The notes beneath the pieces are model-generated. The model was not told the origin of the DNA. It ran no database searches and was given only the letters and a program-made list of their open reading frames with translations. Below are positions 47,098-59,947 of a stretch of 64,000 nt of DNA, in pieces. The stretch comes from Cyanoderma ruficeps (taxonomy: Eukaryota > Chordata > Aves > Passeriformes > Timaliidae). The position numbers were made by a program, and so were the translations under genes. The stretch covers positions 1,218,526 to 1,282,525 of the forward strand of contig VZDJ01000219.1 of the NCBI GenBank assembly GCA_008694505.1, written 5' to 3'. The stretch's first letter is position 1. Each line of letters begins with the position of its first letter.

Positions 47098-50000
47098 GTG
47101 GCAGAGGAAAACCCCAAGTCCTTTTAGCTGGGTTAAACCTGAAGTTCTCCAGCCTTGTTTCCTGGTCACAGGTGTGGGTGCTGCCAGCTACCAGCCAGGG
47201 CAGGGACAGTTTGACAGCTCAAAGATGATTGTGCCAGACCTGGGAGTGACAGAAAGGCTGATGAGACTCTTTCCAAAAAGCCTGTGTGTCAGGCCTTACT
47301 TAGTGCTCCAGTTTATTTTCTGATCCCTGGGCTTTTATTTATTTCTTGTTCCCTCACAATACTGATGACGTTTCCAGCTGATCTTTCTGATTTTTCATTT
47401 CCTTACACGTTTCAGCTTTCAGTAAGTACAACTCCACATTCTTTACTCATTTGTAAGTTAAAGAAAACTTACCCTAAAAGCGAGTCCCTGCAGTTTACAT
47501 GTCAGTAATTACATTTTGCTGTATTAATCTGATTGTTTGAGTTAATCCATCCAACCTATTCCTTTAGTAAATGCAGAACACTCACAGGTTAGTGTTTCAA
47601 GAACAATACTGTAAGTGAGCAGAGCTTTGCAGACTTCTGTGCCAGATGCTGTCTAGATGTAGAGTTCTTTCCCACACAGAGCTCTCCTTCCCCCACTCCT
47701 CTGCAGTGGTGGGAATCAGAAGCATTACCCATGACTCATGGCACAGAGCTTAATATCTGCTGTGGAAGCTTGGAATGGTGTCTGCCTTGACCCCAGAGGT
47801 AAATGTGGGACTATTTGCTCACCAGTTGAGAGTTTCATGGAGCATTTGGCTGGAGGACAATATTCTGTGTCTTCATGGTGATAACACTGATCCGTTTGGG
47901 TTGCCTAAAAAACCAAACCTAGGAAGGTGTAAATAGTATCTAGAGAGTATTCAGAGTGAATCAGTGTTGATTTTGATATATTTCTTTGTAAGGTTAGGTT
48001 GAATGTCAGCAGTCAAGTAGGATCTTGTTTGTGCTGGAGATTGATGGGTTAAAAACCATCAATTTCCTAATGAGAATTCATTCACTAAGAAGTAGCTAAG
48101 GCAGATGTAGAAGTAATACCCATGTTTTTCCCAGAAATAAAGCTGTTCACTTGAGGTGATATCTGAGTCTCTGGTTTGGCCTGAGACTTTGGGTTTTAGG
48201 TGAGTTTCATTCCTAAAAGATAAATGGGATGGATAAGCACAGAGTGCACGTCTGGTTCGTGTTGTCACCGGTGGCTCCATTGGGACTCTGTGTGCACAGT
48301 GTGACATGCAGGGTCTGAAAGGCAGTGCTGAGGAAATCTCAACCTCTTAGCTGAGGGATTAAGAGGTCACCACAAGAACTTCTGGGCACATAATCCTGGA
48401 GTCAGAGGCTGAGGCAGTGTTCCCGTGCAACCAGTTACAAAATATTCCTGGTGCTTATGGCAAATTTGGGGATGAAGCAGAGGGAGGAACAGGTATGAAT
48501 TCTGGGGCAGTCTTCAAACGATGGAGAGCTAACAGAGCTACCTGGAGACATACAGGAATTCCTCGAAGTTTTCAGCATTCTTAAAACCAGATGAAAGCCT
48601 AAAAGTGCCCAGATGTGTAGAAAAGATTTGCAGTGCGAATGCATGAATCCCATAATGATTGACACACTCAGTCACTTTGAGGAATGTTTTTAATTATGTT
48701 GTTTTCATGTAGTGCTGTGTGTGAAATGTTTTGATCTCACATAGGAAGCAGAGCTAGGTCTGTAACAACGGCAGGCATGGTGTGACAGTGCTTTGCAGTG
48801 TGTTCCTGTGCCTGGAAAAACTGGCATCTTGTTCCCTGTCATCAGCTCAAGATGCGAACAGGAAATGTACAACTGCTGAAAGTTGTGCAAAGAATCTGGT
48901 GAGGAATCTCCTGTCTTTGAAGATCTCCATATGTGAGGTATTCATGCATGTTTTGAAGATGACTTGGTTCTTGGGATTCCTGAAAGTATTAGGGAGGAAT
49001 GAGTGTAGCAGGCTTGTGTTTGGCAAGAGTTGAACAGCACAAACCAAATCACAAATGCATAAATACGGTAAGTTATTGTCTCTGTCAAAAGTGAGCACAG
49101 CTAGAAAGCTCTGTCCAACTGTGATCTGTGTGGTCTGGCTCCTGGCAGTCAACATACTGCAAGTGTAGAAGTTAATGTTCCAGAAACTTATCTGCAAGGA
49201 GCTGTCTGAGCTCCTGATGGGCAAGGCTTGTGTTGTCAGATCAGCTCGTGTTGTTCTGATAGCAAACCATCCATCTTGTTCTTATTGTCTGCCTTGTTCA
49301 AGTGAGGCTGAATTTCCTGGCTAATGTGCCTTCCAAGTGCTGGGAGTGCTGAGGTTCAGTTGCTGGAGGGAAAGGTGTGCTCAAGGAACTATTTGATGTG
49401 AGAATACGTGGCTTGAAAATCGTCAGAAGTTTCTAAAGGGAGAATGGGAAAGAGTAACTGGAGTTCAGAGAGAGACTATAAATTGCACTTTTAATGGCAC
49501 TCCATGCTGGGCTCAAAACTAGACTTACAGAAAACAGATAGTGTACCCCTTAAAAAAGAGAAAAATCTGCTTCTGTTTCAATACAGCCTTTCTTCCCTGT
49601 GTGCACCTTGCTGTATCTGTAGTTGCATCCTGCAGCAGCTCCCCATTGCTCAGCTGTGAGCTGTCACTGTCCTGCACACTCCTCCTGCAAACCTTGCTGG
49701 TTTATGGCAAACTGATTCCAGATAGTCACAGTTTTCAATCAGTTCTGGAAACATATAGAGCTGCATGGTGGAGTTCATGACCTCCTTCCATATCAGATTT
49801 GATAAAGGTGATTAATTTTCAATAGCGGTTGCTGCAAATCCTGGGAAATATTTTGTTTGTGTGGCTTTGAGGATATTCTCTGAGAACAGAAGCAGTGCAT
49901 GGCAAAATGAAAGAGATTCCTCCCCTCTCCTGCAGAGTAACTCTTAAAGGGAAAAAAGGACATTAAAAAGACAGACCAGAGTCAGCTTCTGTTCTGAGGC

Positions 50001-53000
50001 TGGTGGAGCAGGGCTGTTGAGTGCCCATGGGAAAAAAGCTCCACAATTGTGAAAGTGGGTGATTTTCACAGGGCAAATCAACCCCTTAGTCAGGGAATTG
50101 TGTTTTTGTAAACAGGATGCACTAGATTTACTTTTTTTAAGACACTTATTTATTTTAATACTTGTCTTCCAACCTTGCCTTGATTTCCTCGAGGCTGATT
50201 CGTTGCTGGGTTTTGCTTTGCACCTCACATCCTTATTTGGATTGATGTGTAGGTTTTCTGTGTTACTTCTGAAATCAAATCCCTGAGGGTGTCAGGTCAG
50301 AGCTGCTCTCCAAGTAACAACCAGCAGAAAGGGGGAGAGATGGTGATAATGGACAAACTGGGCTCTGTGTGTGGGTGGTATCTAAAAGTATTTGCCCACA
50401 CTTTTATATCACGAGCTGCAAGTCAGTTGTGTGCATTTCCAGTGACTTTATTCTGAATTAAGGTGAGCTGGTAGACATGCAGATTTAGAGCCTAAATGCT
50501 TCTTAGCTACAGTGCTTCTGGTGAAGTTCTGCTGTTTTGCCACAAAACAGATGGAGCTTTACTAAGGTGTTTCATAAAAATTCTGGGGATGGCTTTGACA
50601 GACAAATCAGGAGGAGAATTTAGCACTCAGATGGCTCTAAGCTGTCCCAGGAAATTCTGAGCAGAATTCTCTTTCTCTGGTGATTAAAAAAAATCTCCTG
50701 AGAGTAGGGACTGTGAATGTTGGATTCAAAGAAAAGTGTGCTGCTTCAGTAGTAATGAGACATAATTGAACGTAGTGTTTAATTCACAGTAGTGTTTTCT
50801 GAGTGATATTTGGGCCACAGGGAGAGAAACAGACTGTACCAATCCAGGTAGACATTTTTTGAGGAGTAAATTCAAATTTTTCTTTGATGTTGAGCATTAA
50901 CATCAACTAGGCTGGGCCTAGTGGTGGAGTGTACTTAGGCAGAAAATGTTCTCCACAGCTTGGCCATCTCTGCTTTTCCTGAGCGAAGCCAAGGTGAATC
51001 AAGATCCTCATTTCAAGCTGCGGAAACTTTTTGGCCACCTTTGCATAAAATGATTTTGTCAATTGCTTGTAACTTTTTGTTTGCTTTGTTTCTTTTCTCA
51101 TTTGACTTCTTGCTAGCAAAGATTGTCTCACAAGCCTATGTCCTGTGTCTCAGTAAATGTTGTGTGAAATTAGAGTTTTGTAAGCTCCTGGTTTTCTTTG
51201 TCCATTCCAGTGTGTTTGGGTAATGAGAACAAGCCGTGTGATGCTGCTCTGCACTGAGAAATCCTGTGAAGCAGAACTGCTGTGGCACATGAGAAAATAT
51301 TTGTTAGTAGGTGTAAAATCAGGGATAAGTTAACTTGAAATGCTGTGGTTAAAGTGTGGGGAAAAATCTTTGGGAACACAAGAGGAGTTTGGAGGTGAGC
51401 AACAGGAAGAAGAGAGGTGGATTTTGTGTGGAACCTCCCTTGCCTGGGTTGGGCTGTGGGGCTGAATCCATGCTGGAGTTCCTGTGGGGCATTTCCATCT
51501 GAGTTATGGTTCCTGTGGGTGCTTGCAAGGTCCAGGGGTGGGATTTTACTCTGAAATGGTCCATGGTGTTCCTTCAGCCCCACAGCCTGTGTGGACTGAG
51601 GTGGTGACTTGTCAGTGCAGACTGGCTGGAGGTGTCAGCATTCCTGGAGGTGGAAGTACTCCTGGAGCCTTGCAAGAACATTAAACATTGATCTTTCCAA
51701 AATCATAAATAGATGTGCGTTTGTTTTAACAGGTTGATCAAAGCATTAACCTCTATGGCTTTAGAAATTTAAATTAACATTATTTTTTTTAAAACTGCAA
51801 CACTAAAATGAGTAATTGCTTCTATAGTGTTAGAGGTGTTAGAATATTGATCAATGGCTTAAATCTAACCTGCTTTTGGAAATGTTCTCCAATATAAATG
51901 TGAAAATGGAAAAATATTTAGGTGATAAAAAAAGTGCTGTTCTCCCATGGAGCCTGTTCTGCCTGTTAAGGTGTAAGCCATAAGAGTTTATGTCTTTCAG
52001 AAATAAGAAATAGATCTCTTCTCTCAACTGGGTGTATACTCTGCTATTTCCATGGTGAGTGTTGTTTAGCCTAACGTTGAATTGGTTGTAATATTTATTT
52101 ACTCTTTGTTTTCTGATGTTAGTTTGGACTCTTGATATGAAGTGTACATTGACTGTACCACAGAAATGCAAAACCACAGGTGTAGTTACCATGGCATCTC
52201 TCTTCTGGGTTAGGGAGTGTACAGATTTTACTTTGCTGCTTAATTTGTGAATAATGTAAGGCCAGATAAACTTAACACTTTCTATCATATCCTTTAATGT
52301 AAATTGATTTTCCCGTGTCTATTTTATGAGTTATACAGACTATTTATAGATCTGTATCAAACAGATTCTATGTACAAGTGTTGCTAGATTTGTCTGTTCT
52401 TTTCCCCGTTTATTTTTTAAATTGTAATTTCATCTGATGGAAGGTAATCAGTACATTTTTAGATACAGTCTGCACGTTAAAAATAACCCTCTTAGCCTGC
52501 TGCAAAAAGAGATTATGCAGAGAAATAGAAAAGTAAATATAAACTTAAAAAGGAGACGAGATTACATCTCTGTCTTATGCTTAGGCATTTTAGGAGGAGG
52601 CCTGCTCATCAGCTTCACTTCAGAGTGCATTTTTGCTATTAGCGAACTTGTGATGCAGAAAGCTTCAGTCAGTCTTTAAATAGAAAAGTGTGTACAGCTG
52701 TTTGGGGCTTTTTCTCATCCTAAAAAGGCAGACAGACTTTAAAGTCCAGTTCTGCAGCTTCTCCCTTGTTTGCAGAATTATCAGAGGGAGAGATAAGAAT
52801 GAATTTTGTCCGTGCCCCTTATCAGTGACCCTCCCTCAGCTGATCTGCCCCCTGTAAAGAGCTGACAGACGATTTTCCTGCTGCAATTAAAACGGGAAGC
52901 ACTGAGACAAACGGTACAAGTTGAGTGCAGCCACAAAACACTTCTGCAGGTGCCTGGGGCAGGGAATTCTTGCCTGTGCTGCTCCTGCCAGCAGCAGTGG

Positions 53001-56000
53001 GGCTGAATGAGCTTGTTCTGCTCAGTGATGAGCAAACTCAGCTGTGCAGAGAAGCAGCTGCTGTTCAAAGGCCGTGTAAAGCAGTGGAGCCCAGCGTGGT
53101 TCAGGTGGGGAAGGGTGGAAAGTTAATGACCATTCCTCAGAGGTGAGCAGGGATGCAGAGCCTTGTAATGTAAATATTCTCAATAGTTGCTTTTGGAAAC
53201 CTGTGTGTGTTTTTCTTCTGGGCTTTTTAAAATCCAGTTAGCCAAATAACCCAAACAGTTTTCTTGTATTTATTTAGGCGGGAAGCCAGCTGCTCAATTT
53301 GTCCATATTAACTATTTGGGAATTTAGAAGAACAAATATTCTATGTAGTTTTCATTCTCTTGAAGTATAAAGTGCGTTAAAAACCTTCCCTGTAAACGTC
53401 CACCTTACTTTGTCTGCAGATCAACAATTTCTAACTGAAAAACTGCCTCATTTCAGGACAACTAATTCAGCAGTTCACAGCAAATTACTGGTAATTGTAA
53501 CCTTTGGACAAAAGGGTCTGATTAATCATAAGTATTTTATGTGCAAAGATTCACAAACTTCTGCTGATTACAAAGTAGGGATAAAAAAGTCAGTGTATTT
53601 TGCTGAATTTATTTTTAAAAGCTCTTCATTTAGTGCATCGTCCCTTTCCTGTAAAAAAGCTGCTACTTCTGTCACCTTTTGACTTCATAAAAGTTTCCCA
53701 AATAAAGTAGCAGTGTTTGTTTGGAAGGTAAATGTTTATTTTTGTGCCTAAGGACAGGATGTGTTTGCGCCTCCTCTTGGCACTTAGGAGGGGAGGAGGA
53801 AAAGAACTGCTGAAGGCCGGTTTTGGTGTTGGAGAAGTCATCCCATTTCAGCCTTAGCAGAATTGATGAAAAGGGGGTGGCTGCACCCACAGAGTCAGAG
53901 TGATGGTTTTGGCTTCCCAAGCACAGGTAATAAATCAGTGACCTGTTTGATCCCACGGGGCTGAAAATCCAGGGAGATGAGCAGAGCTCCAGAGCACAGG
54001 CACAGCAGAAATCCTGCTGCAAACAGAGGAAATAACAGAATATAGACCCCAGAGACTGGGGATGCCACAGATGATAGTTCTTACAGATTTATTAGGTGAA
54101 CAGAAAAGTAGTTGAAAGAAGTTTGTGAAATAATCCTTTTGAAGTGAAATTAAGCTTCTTGGCTTCAGTCTGGGCGATCAGTGTGAATAAAGTGCAGTTT
54201 GGCTTGTCAGCAGGGGATGCTGCCATTTGCACAGTCCCACCTCTCTCTGTGCCCTGGGAGGCTGTTCCTGCTGCCTCTCTGGTACCCAGGGGATGCCCAG
54301 GGCTGAGGGCATTGCCCAGGTCTCACTCCCTGAGCAGGAGCTCAGTGCCTGCTGCTGCCAGGGGGACCCAGCAGCCCTGGGGGGGAGTGGGGAGATTGCA
54401 GATCCCCGCACAGAGCAGCTGACTGCATGGGGAGGAGGAGGAAGAAATGGTGCTTGGCTTGTTTGTTTCCCAGCAGCAAAGTTAGAAACTCGTGTGGGTG
54501 TGTTTGATGGTGGTAAATGTGAAGGTCCTTTGGGATCTTTAGCACTTGCATTAGCTGGTGGTGTTCAGGCAAGCACAGTTTTATCAATGAATTTTGCATT
54601 ATAAGCTGTATTTGGGGGATCACTATTCATTACAGAGTTCGCTGTGATAAGGCAGCTGGTTCCTCTGGGCTTTTATTTCTTCCTGTTTCTATTATCTGGT
54701 GGTTTTGGTGAGCGAAATTCCCTTTTCTGTGTGCTGTCCTGATGTGACACCCAGAGCTATGCAAGCCCCATTAAGAAGATTGGGGCCTTTCTGTATAACC
54801 TTACAGGAGCTGAAATGGAAACCAGCCACTTGAGTTGATTGCATTCAATTCACATTTGTTGGTGGGTGATACGACACCTGCAGCATTGATGTATAAAACC
54901 TCCTTGGGTAAAGCACAAAGAACAACAACATCTGACTGCTCCAGCAAACTTTATTTACTGTTATCAGGCAACTTGTCTATTTATGTATTTATCGAGTCTG
55001 CATTTTGTTGACATTTTTTGCTTGGTTAGGGTGTTGTGTTGTTTCCAAAGCCATGTCTGTGATATTTGACAGGTCTGAATTGTAAAGCCAGATATGTGTC
55101 ACAAATAGCACAGCAAACATTTTTGCATTTCTAAATATTTATCAACATTTATATGAAGCTACCTGTCTTTCTGTCTGTAGTCACAATTGTTATAGTATTC
55201 AGTTAAATCAGTAATAATATCAGTTCTTAGATATACCAAAAGTACAACTGTAATGAAAAATCTTCATTTTGTATAAGTTATTAGTGAAATTCAAATTCTG
55301 GCAGTGACTCCAAGATGAAGTAGGTTAGGGGTGAGGGAAAATGGCCTTGAAAATGAGCTGATGAGCATCTGGCTCTAAATGGGAAATGAACTCTTGCATT
55401 TAGGAAATAGGTCAGGCTGGTTAACAGGCCATTATCAGAATTCAGCCCTTGTCTGTAAATATATTCGTAATTCCATTGAAGGCTAATTGTTTCTTTTGGC
55501 TTTTCTTTTTTTTTTCCCCCCACACATTTGATAACACAGTGATCCTACTTTGGTCTTCTGTAGAATCTTTTATTTAAACTTCCCTAAAAATGAAGATTTT
55601 GGTCTTAGTTCCTCTTGTGGGCAAACCACTTTTTTTTTTTCTATGCTATTAATGGCCATTTAATTCAATATTTCAGTCTTTAGATGAAGACCAACTTTTT
55701 ACAAGCAGTGAGAGCTAGAAATCCATGCCAGGGTTCTGGAAGTTTGGCTACACAGGTGGTGATGATTCCTTACAACAGTGGGTTGTAAGGATAATGGCAC
55801 TTTTCCCTCTGTAGTGGAGGTTCTGGCACCTGATGTGCAGGACAGGACTTGGATTTAAGAAATTGCTGTGGTTTTAGCTATTGCTTGGCTGCTTGCTGTG
55901 AGAAGTGATTTTTTTTTATGCCCTGTACCAGTGGCTTCAATAACTGCGTTTTCTTTCCTCAGAGGACTATGGACATAGTGCTGTCATTTGCTATCTTTGG

Positions 56001-58514
56001 AATTTAAATCCTAACTGAATGAACAAAAACACGCTGAGAGGTTTTTTCACTTCTGGTTACATGTGGAAAAGTAGAAAGCAATAAAAAGTATGGGAGAAAG
56101 GGATGCATGGAGGAGATGTTTTGTTTCACTTCCTTTTTGAAATTATAGTAATTTACAAAAGGCTACTCTTAGTCATCAGAAATAGGAGCAGAAGTGGCTG
56201 GTGACTTGTGTTATACAGTTGTTTTTGCAACCTTTGATTCACATTAAAAAAACCCCAGAAAAACAATACAAGTCAAAACAACCTCCCTCAAAATCCAGAT
56301 CGCAGAACAGAAAATCATCTCCACATCACTCACTTTTAATGAAGTCACTTTCTGCATGCATCTTCTTAATGGTTTGTGACTTTTTGAATCTCCCCTGTTA
56401 TAGTTGTGGATGTTGCAGTTGAAGAACACTTCTAAAAATCTGTGCGTTAGCTGGTCCTTTAAATAGCCAATGCAAAATTTGGGAAATTAACTAGGAGCTA
56501 TGAGAGGAGTATATATGGATTCCAGAATTTTGTCTTTATACTCCTTCCTTCTGAGAGGGAATAATTCTCCATGACGATTCTGAATGTTGATGGAGTTTTA
56601 AAATTAATGGAAATTCAGTGTTTGTGACTATTTGTACGTGAATGTTGAGAACAGTGTGACCCTTGTGCATGTGGGCTTTGGCAACTGCAAGTCCCTTCAG
56701 CAATTAACTTCAGCTCAGCTCTACCTGAAGCTGTGCAAACCCGTTCAAACACTGTGACAGTGAACTGCTGACAGGGGGGAGGTCTCTCTAAAACTCTGCA
56801 TTTGTTGTACATGGCGTATTTTCTTGCCAGGTATCACATACTCACAGAAAGGCACTGTCCAGAGGAGAAAACACAAACATCGTGTGATTAAAGTGAGCAG
56901 TGTTGCCTGGGTGTCTTAGGGGCTTGGCAGATTTGGAAGAAGAGCTTATCTCCCATTCAGATTGAGTGTTTGCTCTTCAGGACTGGGCTCATTTGTAGTG
57001 ACTTTCATGGGAAATGCTTCTGATATTTGGCAACCAGTTTGTAATAATAAAAACATACTAATGGAATTTTTGAAACATGATATTTACAATTTGTCTTTAA
57101 AGAAATAACAAGCAACTCCTTAACTTCTATCTACTGAAAAAAAGCTGGGAATGGAGTATTTTGTGCTGTTTTTGAAGGAAACATGGTCATTCACTTTTGA
57201 ATGCTGCTGTGTAATAGCAGCTACTGCAGACTAATGGTCCTGTGGGGTTTTACTGACAGCTGTGGTGATGGGTTTGGCATCACCAGGATTCACTTGTGGC
57301 CACAATCTCTGACTTCCCTTGCTGATCCATTGTTAGGATGTCACCTCAGAGGAACAGTGATTGTATCTCTCTTAGACTGAATTACTGGAGATTAAATGAT
57401 TGGATTGGCACCACAATTGTGTCCAGTTAGCAAAGCTGACAGACTCCTGTTAATGGAAAAAAGAACTTTAGTTAAATAAAAATACGCCAGCAACAAAATA
57501 AAAATAACCCTCGCCAACAGACAGTGAATCTTGATATTATACTAATATTTAAAGTTAAGCTAATCAGGTTTTATTTGTAGTAATTTTTAAGGGAAAATGC
57601 TCAAGTTGAGAGGCAGGAGGCTGAAGGAATCCTGGGGCCTGTTGGTGGAGGCAGCACAGAGCTGTACTCAGGGTTGATATATAGTTCCATAATGTGCAGG
57701 AAACGTGTCGTTTCACTTGGTGCTGCAGGATCAGGGGCATAATCCATCTCACCCACTGTAGTGTGACGAATCAAATCACTGTCTGACAAGATCTGCTGCT
57801 TGGGAGCTCTGCAGAGATGAAATGAGGTCTAAATTCAAGGGCGTGTGAGAATAATACTTTAGAAAATACCTGGGGATGAGAATTAAATGTACCAAGAGAA
57901 GCTAAAATGTTTAATTTTTAAAGGCATATTTGCTGCGTATAGTTCAACAAGTTAATGCTTTCCATATTCTGTGCTCACCAAAAGAAAAAGCAGAATGTGT
58001 GTTCTTAAGCAGTTCCTCGACAAGGGCTAGTCCCATTTCTGCCATTAACGAAGGATAATGTCTGGAGTGGCAAATGTCCAGAAAAAGCAATCACTATAAA
58101 GGCATATTTACTTCAGTCAGAGAATTTGAGCTGTGGTTAAAGTATCAATATTAGCTTAAGAAAGTATTTGGCAGAGAGAGGATCCAAAACACGACTGGTT
58201 GCCTTACCCTGTGTGCTCTGCTGCGGCGCCTTGCCCTGGTTGTCACAAAGGCACTTTGGAGCAAAAGGATACATCTTAATCCCTTCACTCCGCTCAGTTT
58301 TGGGGCAGAGGTTGGTTAACAATAATTTCTGCCAAGCCCTGGTGTTCGGTGGGATGCAGGTGGAGTGCAGAGCTCTGTGCTGCCCTGGAAGTGGTGTCTG
58401 GGCCAGGAGGAAGCCGGCTGGCAGGAGTTTAACAGCCCATGCTTTACCAGTTCCTTCCTCAAATGCCAAATGCCTGAGTGAATGTGTCACTTGTGATGCA
58501 CCGTCTCACCTCAC

Positions 58515-58912
58515 TGAATCACAGAATCACCAGGCTGGGAGAGACCTGCAAGATCATTGAGTCCAACCCAGCCCCAACACCTCAACTAAACCGCAGCACC
58601 CAGTGCCACATCCAGTCTGCTTTAAACATCCAGAGATGGTGACTCCACCACCTCCCTGGGCAGACCATTCCAGTACTTTGTCACTCTTTCTGTAAAGAAC
58701 TTTGTCTTCATATCCAACTTATATTTCCCTTGGTGCAGCTCCTCTCCTTCTGTCAGTTCCTGCCTGGAGAAAGAGACCAACCCCACCTGAGCACAGCCAC
58801 CTTTCAGGGGGTTGTAGAGAGTGACAAGGTCACCCCCGAGTCTCCTTTTCTCCAGGATAAACAACCCCAGCTCCCTCAGTCGTTCCTCATACAGCTTGTA
58901 ACACTCCTCTGA
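58515..58912 (-). mobile_element. CR1 LINE, 5'-truncated 3' end
   Basis: On the minus strand this reads as the 3' end of a chicken-repeat-1 non-LTR retrotransposon. First comes the C-terminal end of the reverse-transcriptase ORF (to a stop at 58622), with CR1-typical segments such as YEERLRELGL, LVTLYNPLKGG and WNGLPREVVESPSL. A 3' untranslated region follows with 'ttggactcaatgatcttgca', ending in the characteristic ATTCTGTGATTCA tail at 58515. The stop after SPSLDV comes where CR1 normally reads on for a short distance, so the copy carries a small disruption. Roughly 400 nt of a multi-kilobase element remains, so it cannot be autonomous. The 5' boundary, near 58912, is approximate. Confidence 0.9.
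58622..58910 (-). pseudogene. CR1 reverse-transcriptase ORF C-terminal remnant
   Basis: This is the coding-derived portion of the CR1 element above, about 95 codons of its ORF2 C-terminus. It lies downstream of the endonuclease and reverse-transcriptase catalytic regions, none of which is present. The open frame extends a little further upstream into unrelated unique sequence, so the apparent methionine start is not genuine. The remnant is not expected to make a functional protein. Confidence 0.8.
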
Positions 58913-59737
58913 TGATGGTGGGTTTCCTGTAAATTCAAGGCTATGGCATCTGTGCACGAACTGTTCTCTGGAAGAATTCCTTCCCTTTTATTGGTGTGCT
59001 TGTGGAACCAGTTTCAAGCTATCAACACTCCTTGACACCCTTCCCCCATGTAGATATTTAAAAATAAAAATGAACTCAGTCTTGAAGTGGGAAGCATGAG
59101 AACCTTTGTGGGTTATTCCAACTACGTGAATATATATGGGGCTAAGTATTGGTCAGATAGGAATCTTAATTTCAAATGACTCCTTTGGGAGTGTAATTCT
59201 GGAGGGGAACAGTACTCTGCTTGATCCAGCTCAGTCATGTTCGCTGTCAGCATTCCTCATTTGCTCTAGATGTGTTTCAGGTTATTTTAATGTTTTGGCC
59301 AGGTTTTACCTTAAATATTCAGCTATGAGGGTCTTTATGCAGCTTCCAGCGCTGTGGAGCTGCAGTAAGTTGTGTTCAGAATCAAAACATTTTCTGTCTT
59401 GTACAGAAATGGAGTGTTCTGACACACCCTTCAGTATTTGCTAATTAGAACATAATGAAATGCAGAAATCCTCCCTTGTAAAGAGATTATGTGGTCTGAT
59501 GCAGCAATATGAGAGTAATTGGAAATGTCCTGTTACCTTTAAGGGGATGTGTGAGTGTCCTGTGTCCATTCTCATGTTGTCATTCTCAGGAGTTGATTCT
59601 GTGGTGAAAAGTCAAGAAAGGTTAATCTTTTCTTAAATGAGATTAAGCCTAGGGAGCAACATGATTCACATTCCAAATATAATTAGCAATAAATGCATAA
59701 AATGCACAATTACTTGCTTTGACTGTGATGAAGATAG

Positions 59738-59777
59738 AGTTTGTTTGTTTGGTTGGTTTTTCATTTGTTTTTTTTTA
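59738..59777. repeat. T/G-rich low-complexity tract
   Basis: It contains GTTTGTTTGGTTGG followed by T runs, the same arrangement as at 62230-62252. Confidence 0.85.
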
Positions 59778-59907
59778 AGCAGCATCTATGCAATTTTGGA
59801 ATATAAGCTGATCCGGTAATGCCTTGAGTGAAGTTAAAGCCAGGAAACTGCTAATTGGATTGCATTTTACATTAGTTAACAAAATTTTAATTTCTTTAAG
59901 AGTGTGG

Positions 59908-59947
59908 TTGTTTTATTTTGTTTGGGTGGTTTTGTTTTTTTTTTCTT
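59908..59947. repeat. T/G-rich low-complexity tract
   Basis: A T-rich tract with interspersed G doublets and triplets, ending in a run of about 10 T. It is one of several such tracts in the last 5 kb. Confidence 0.8.
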
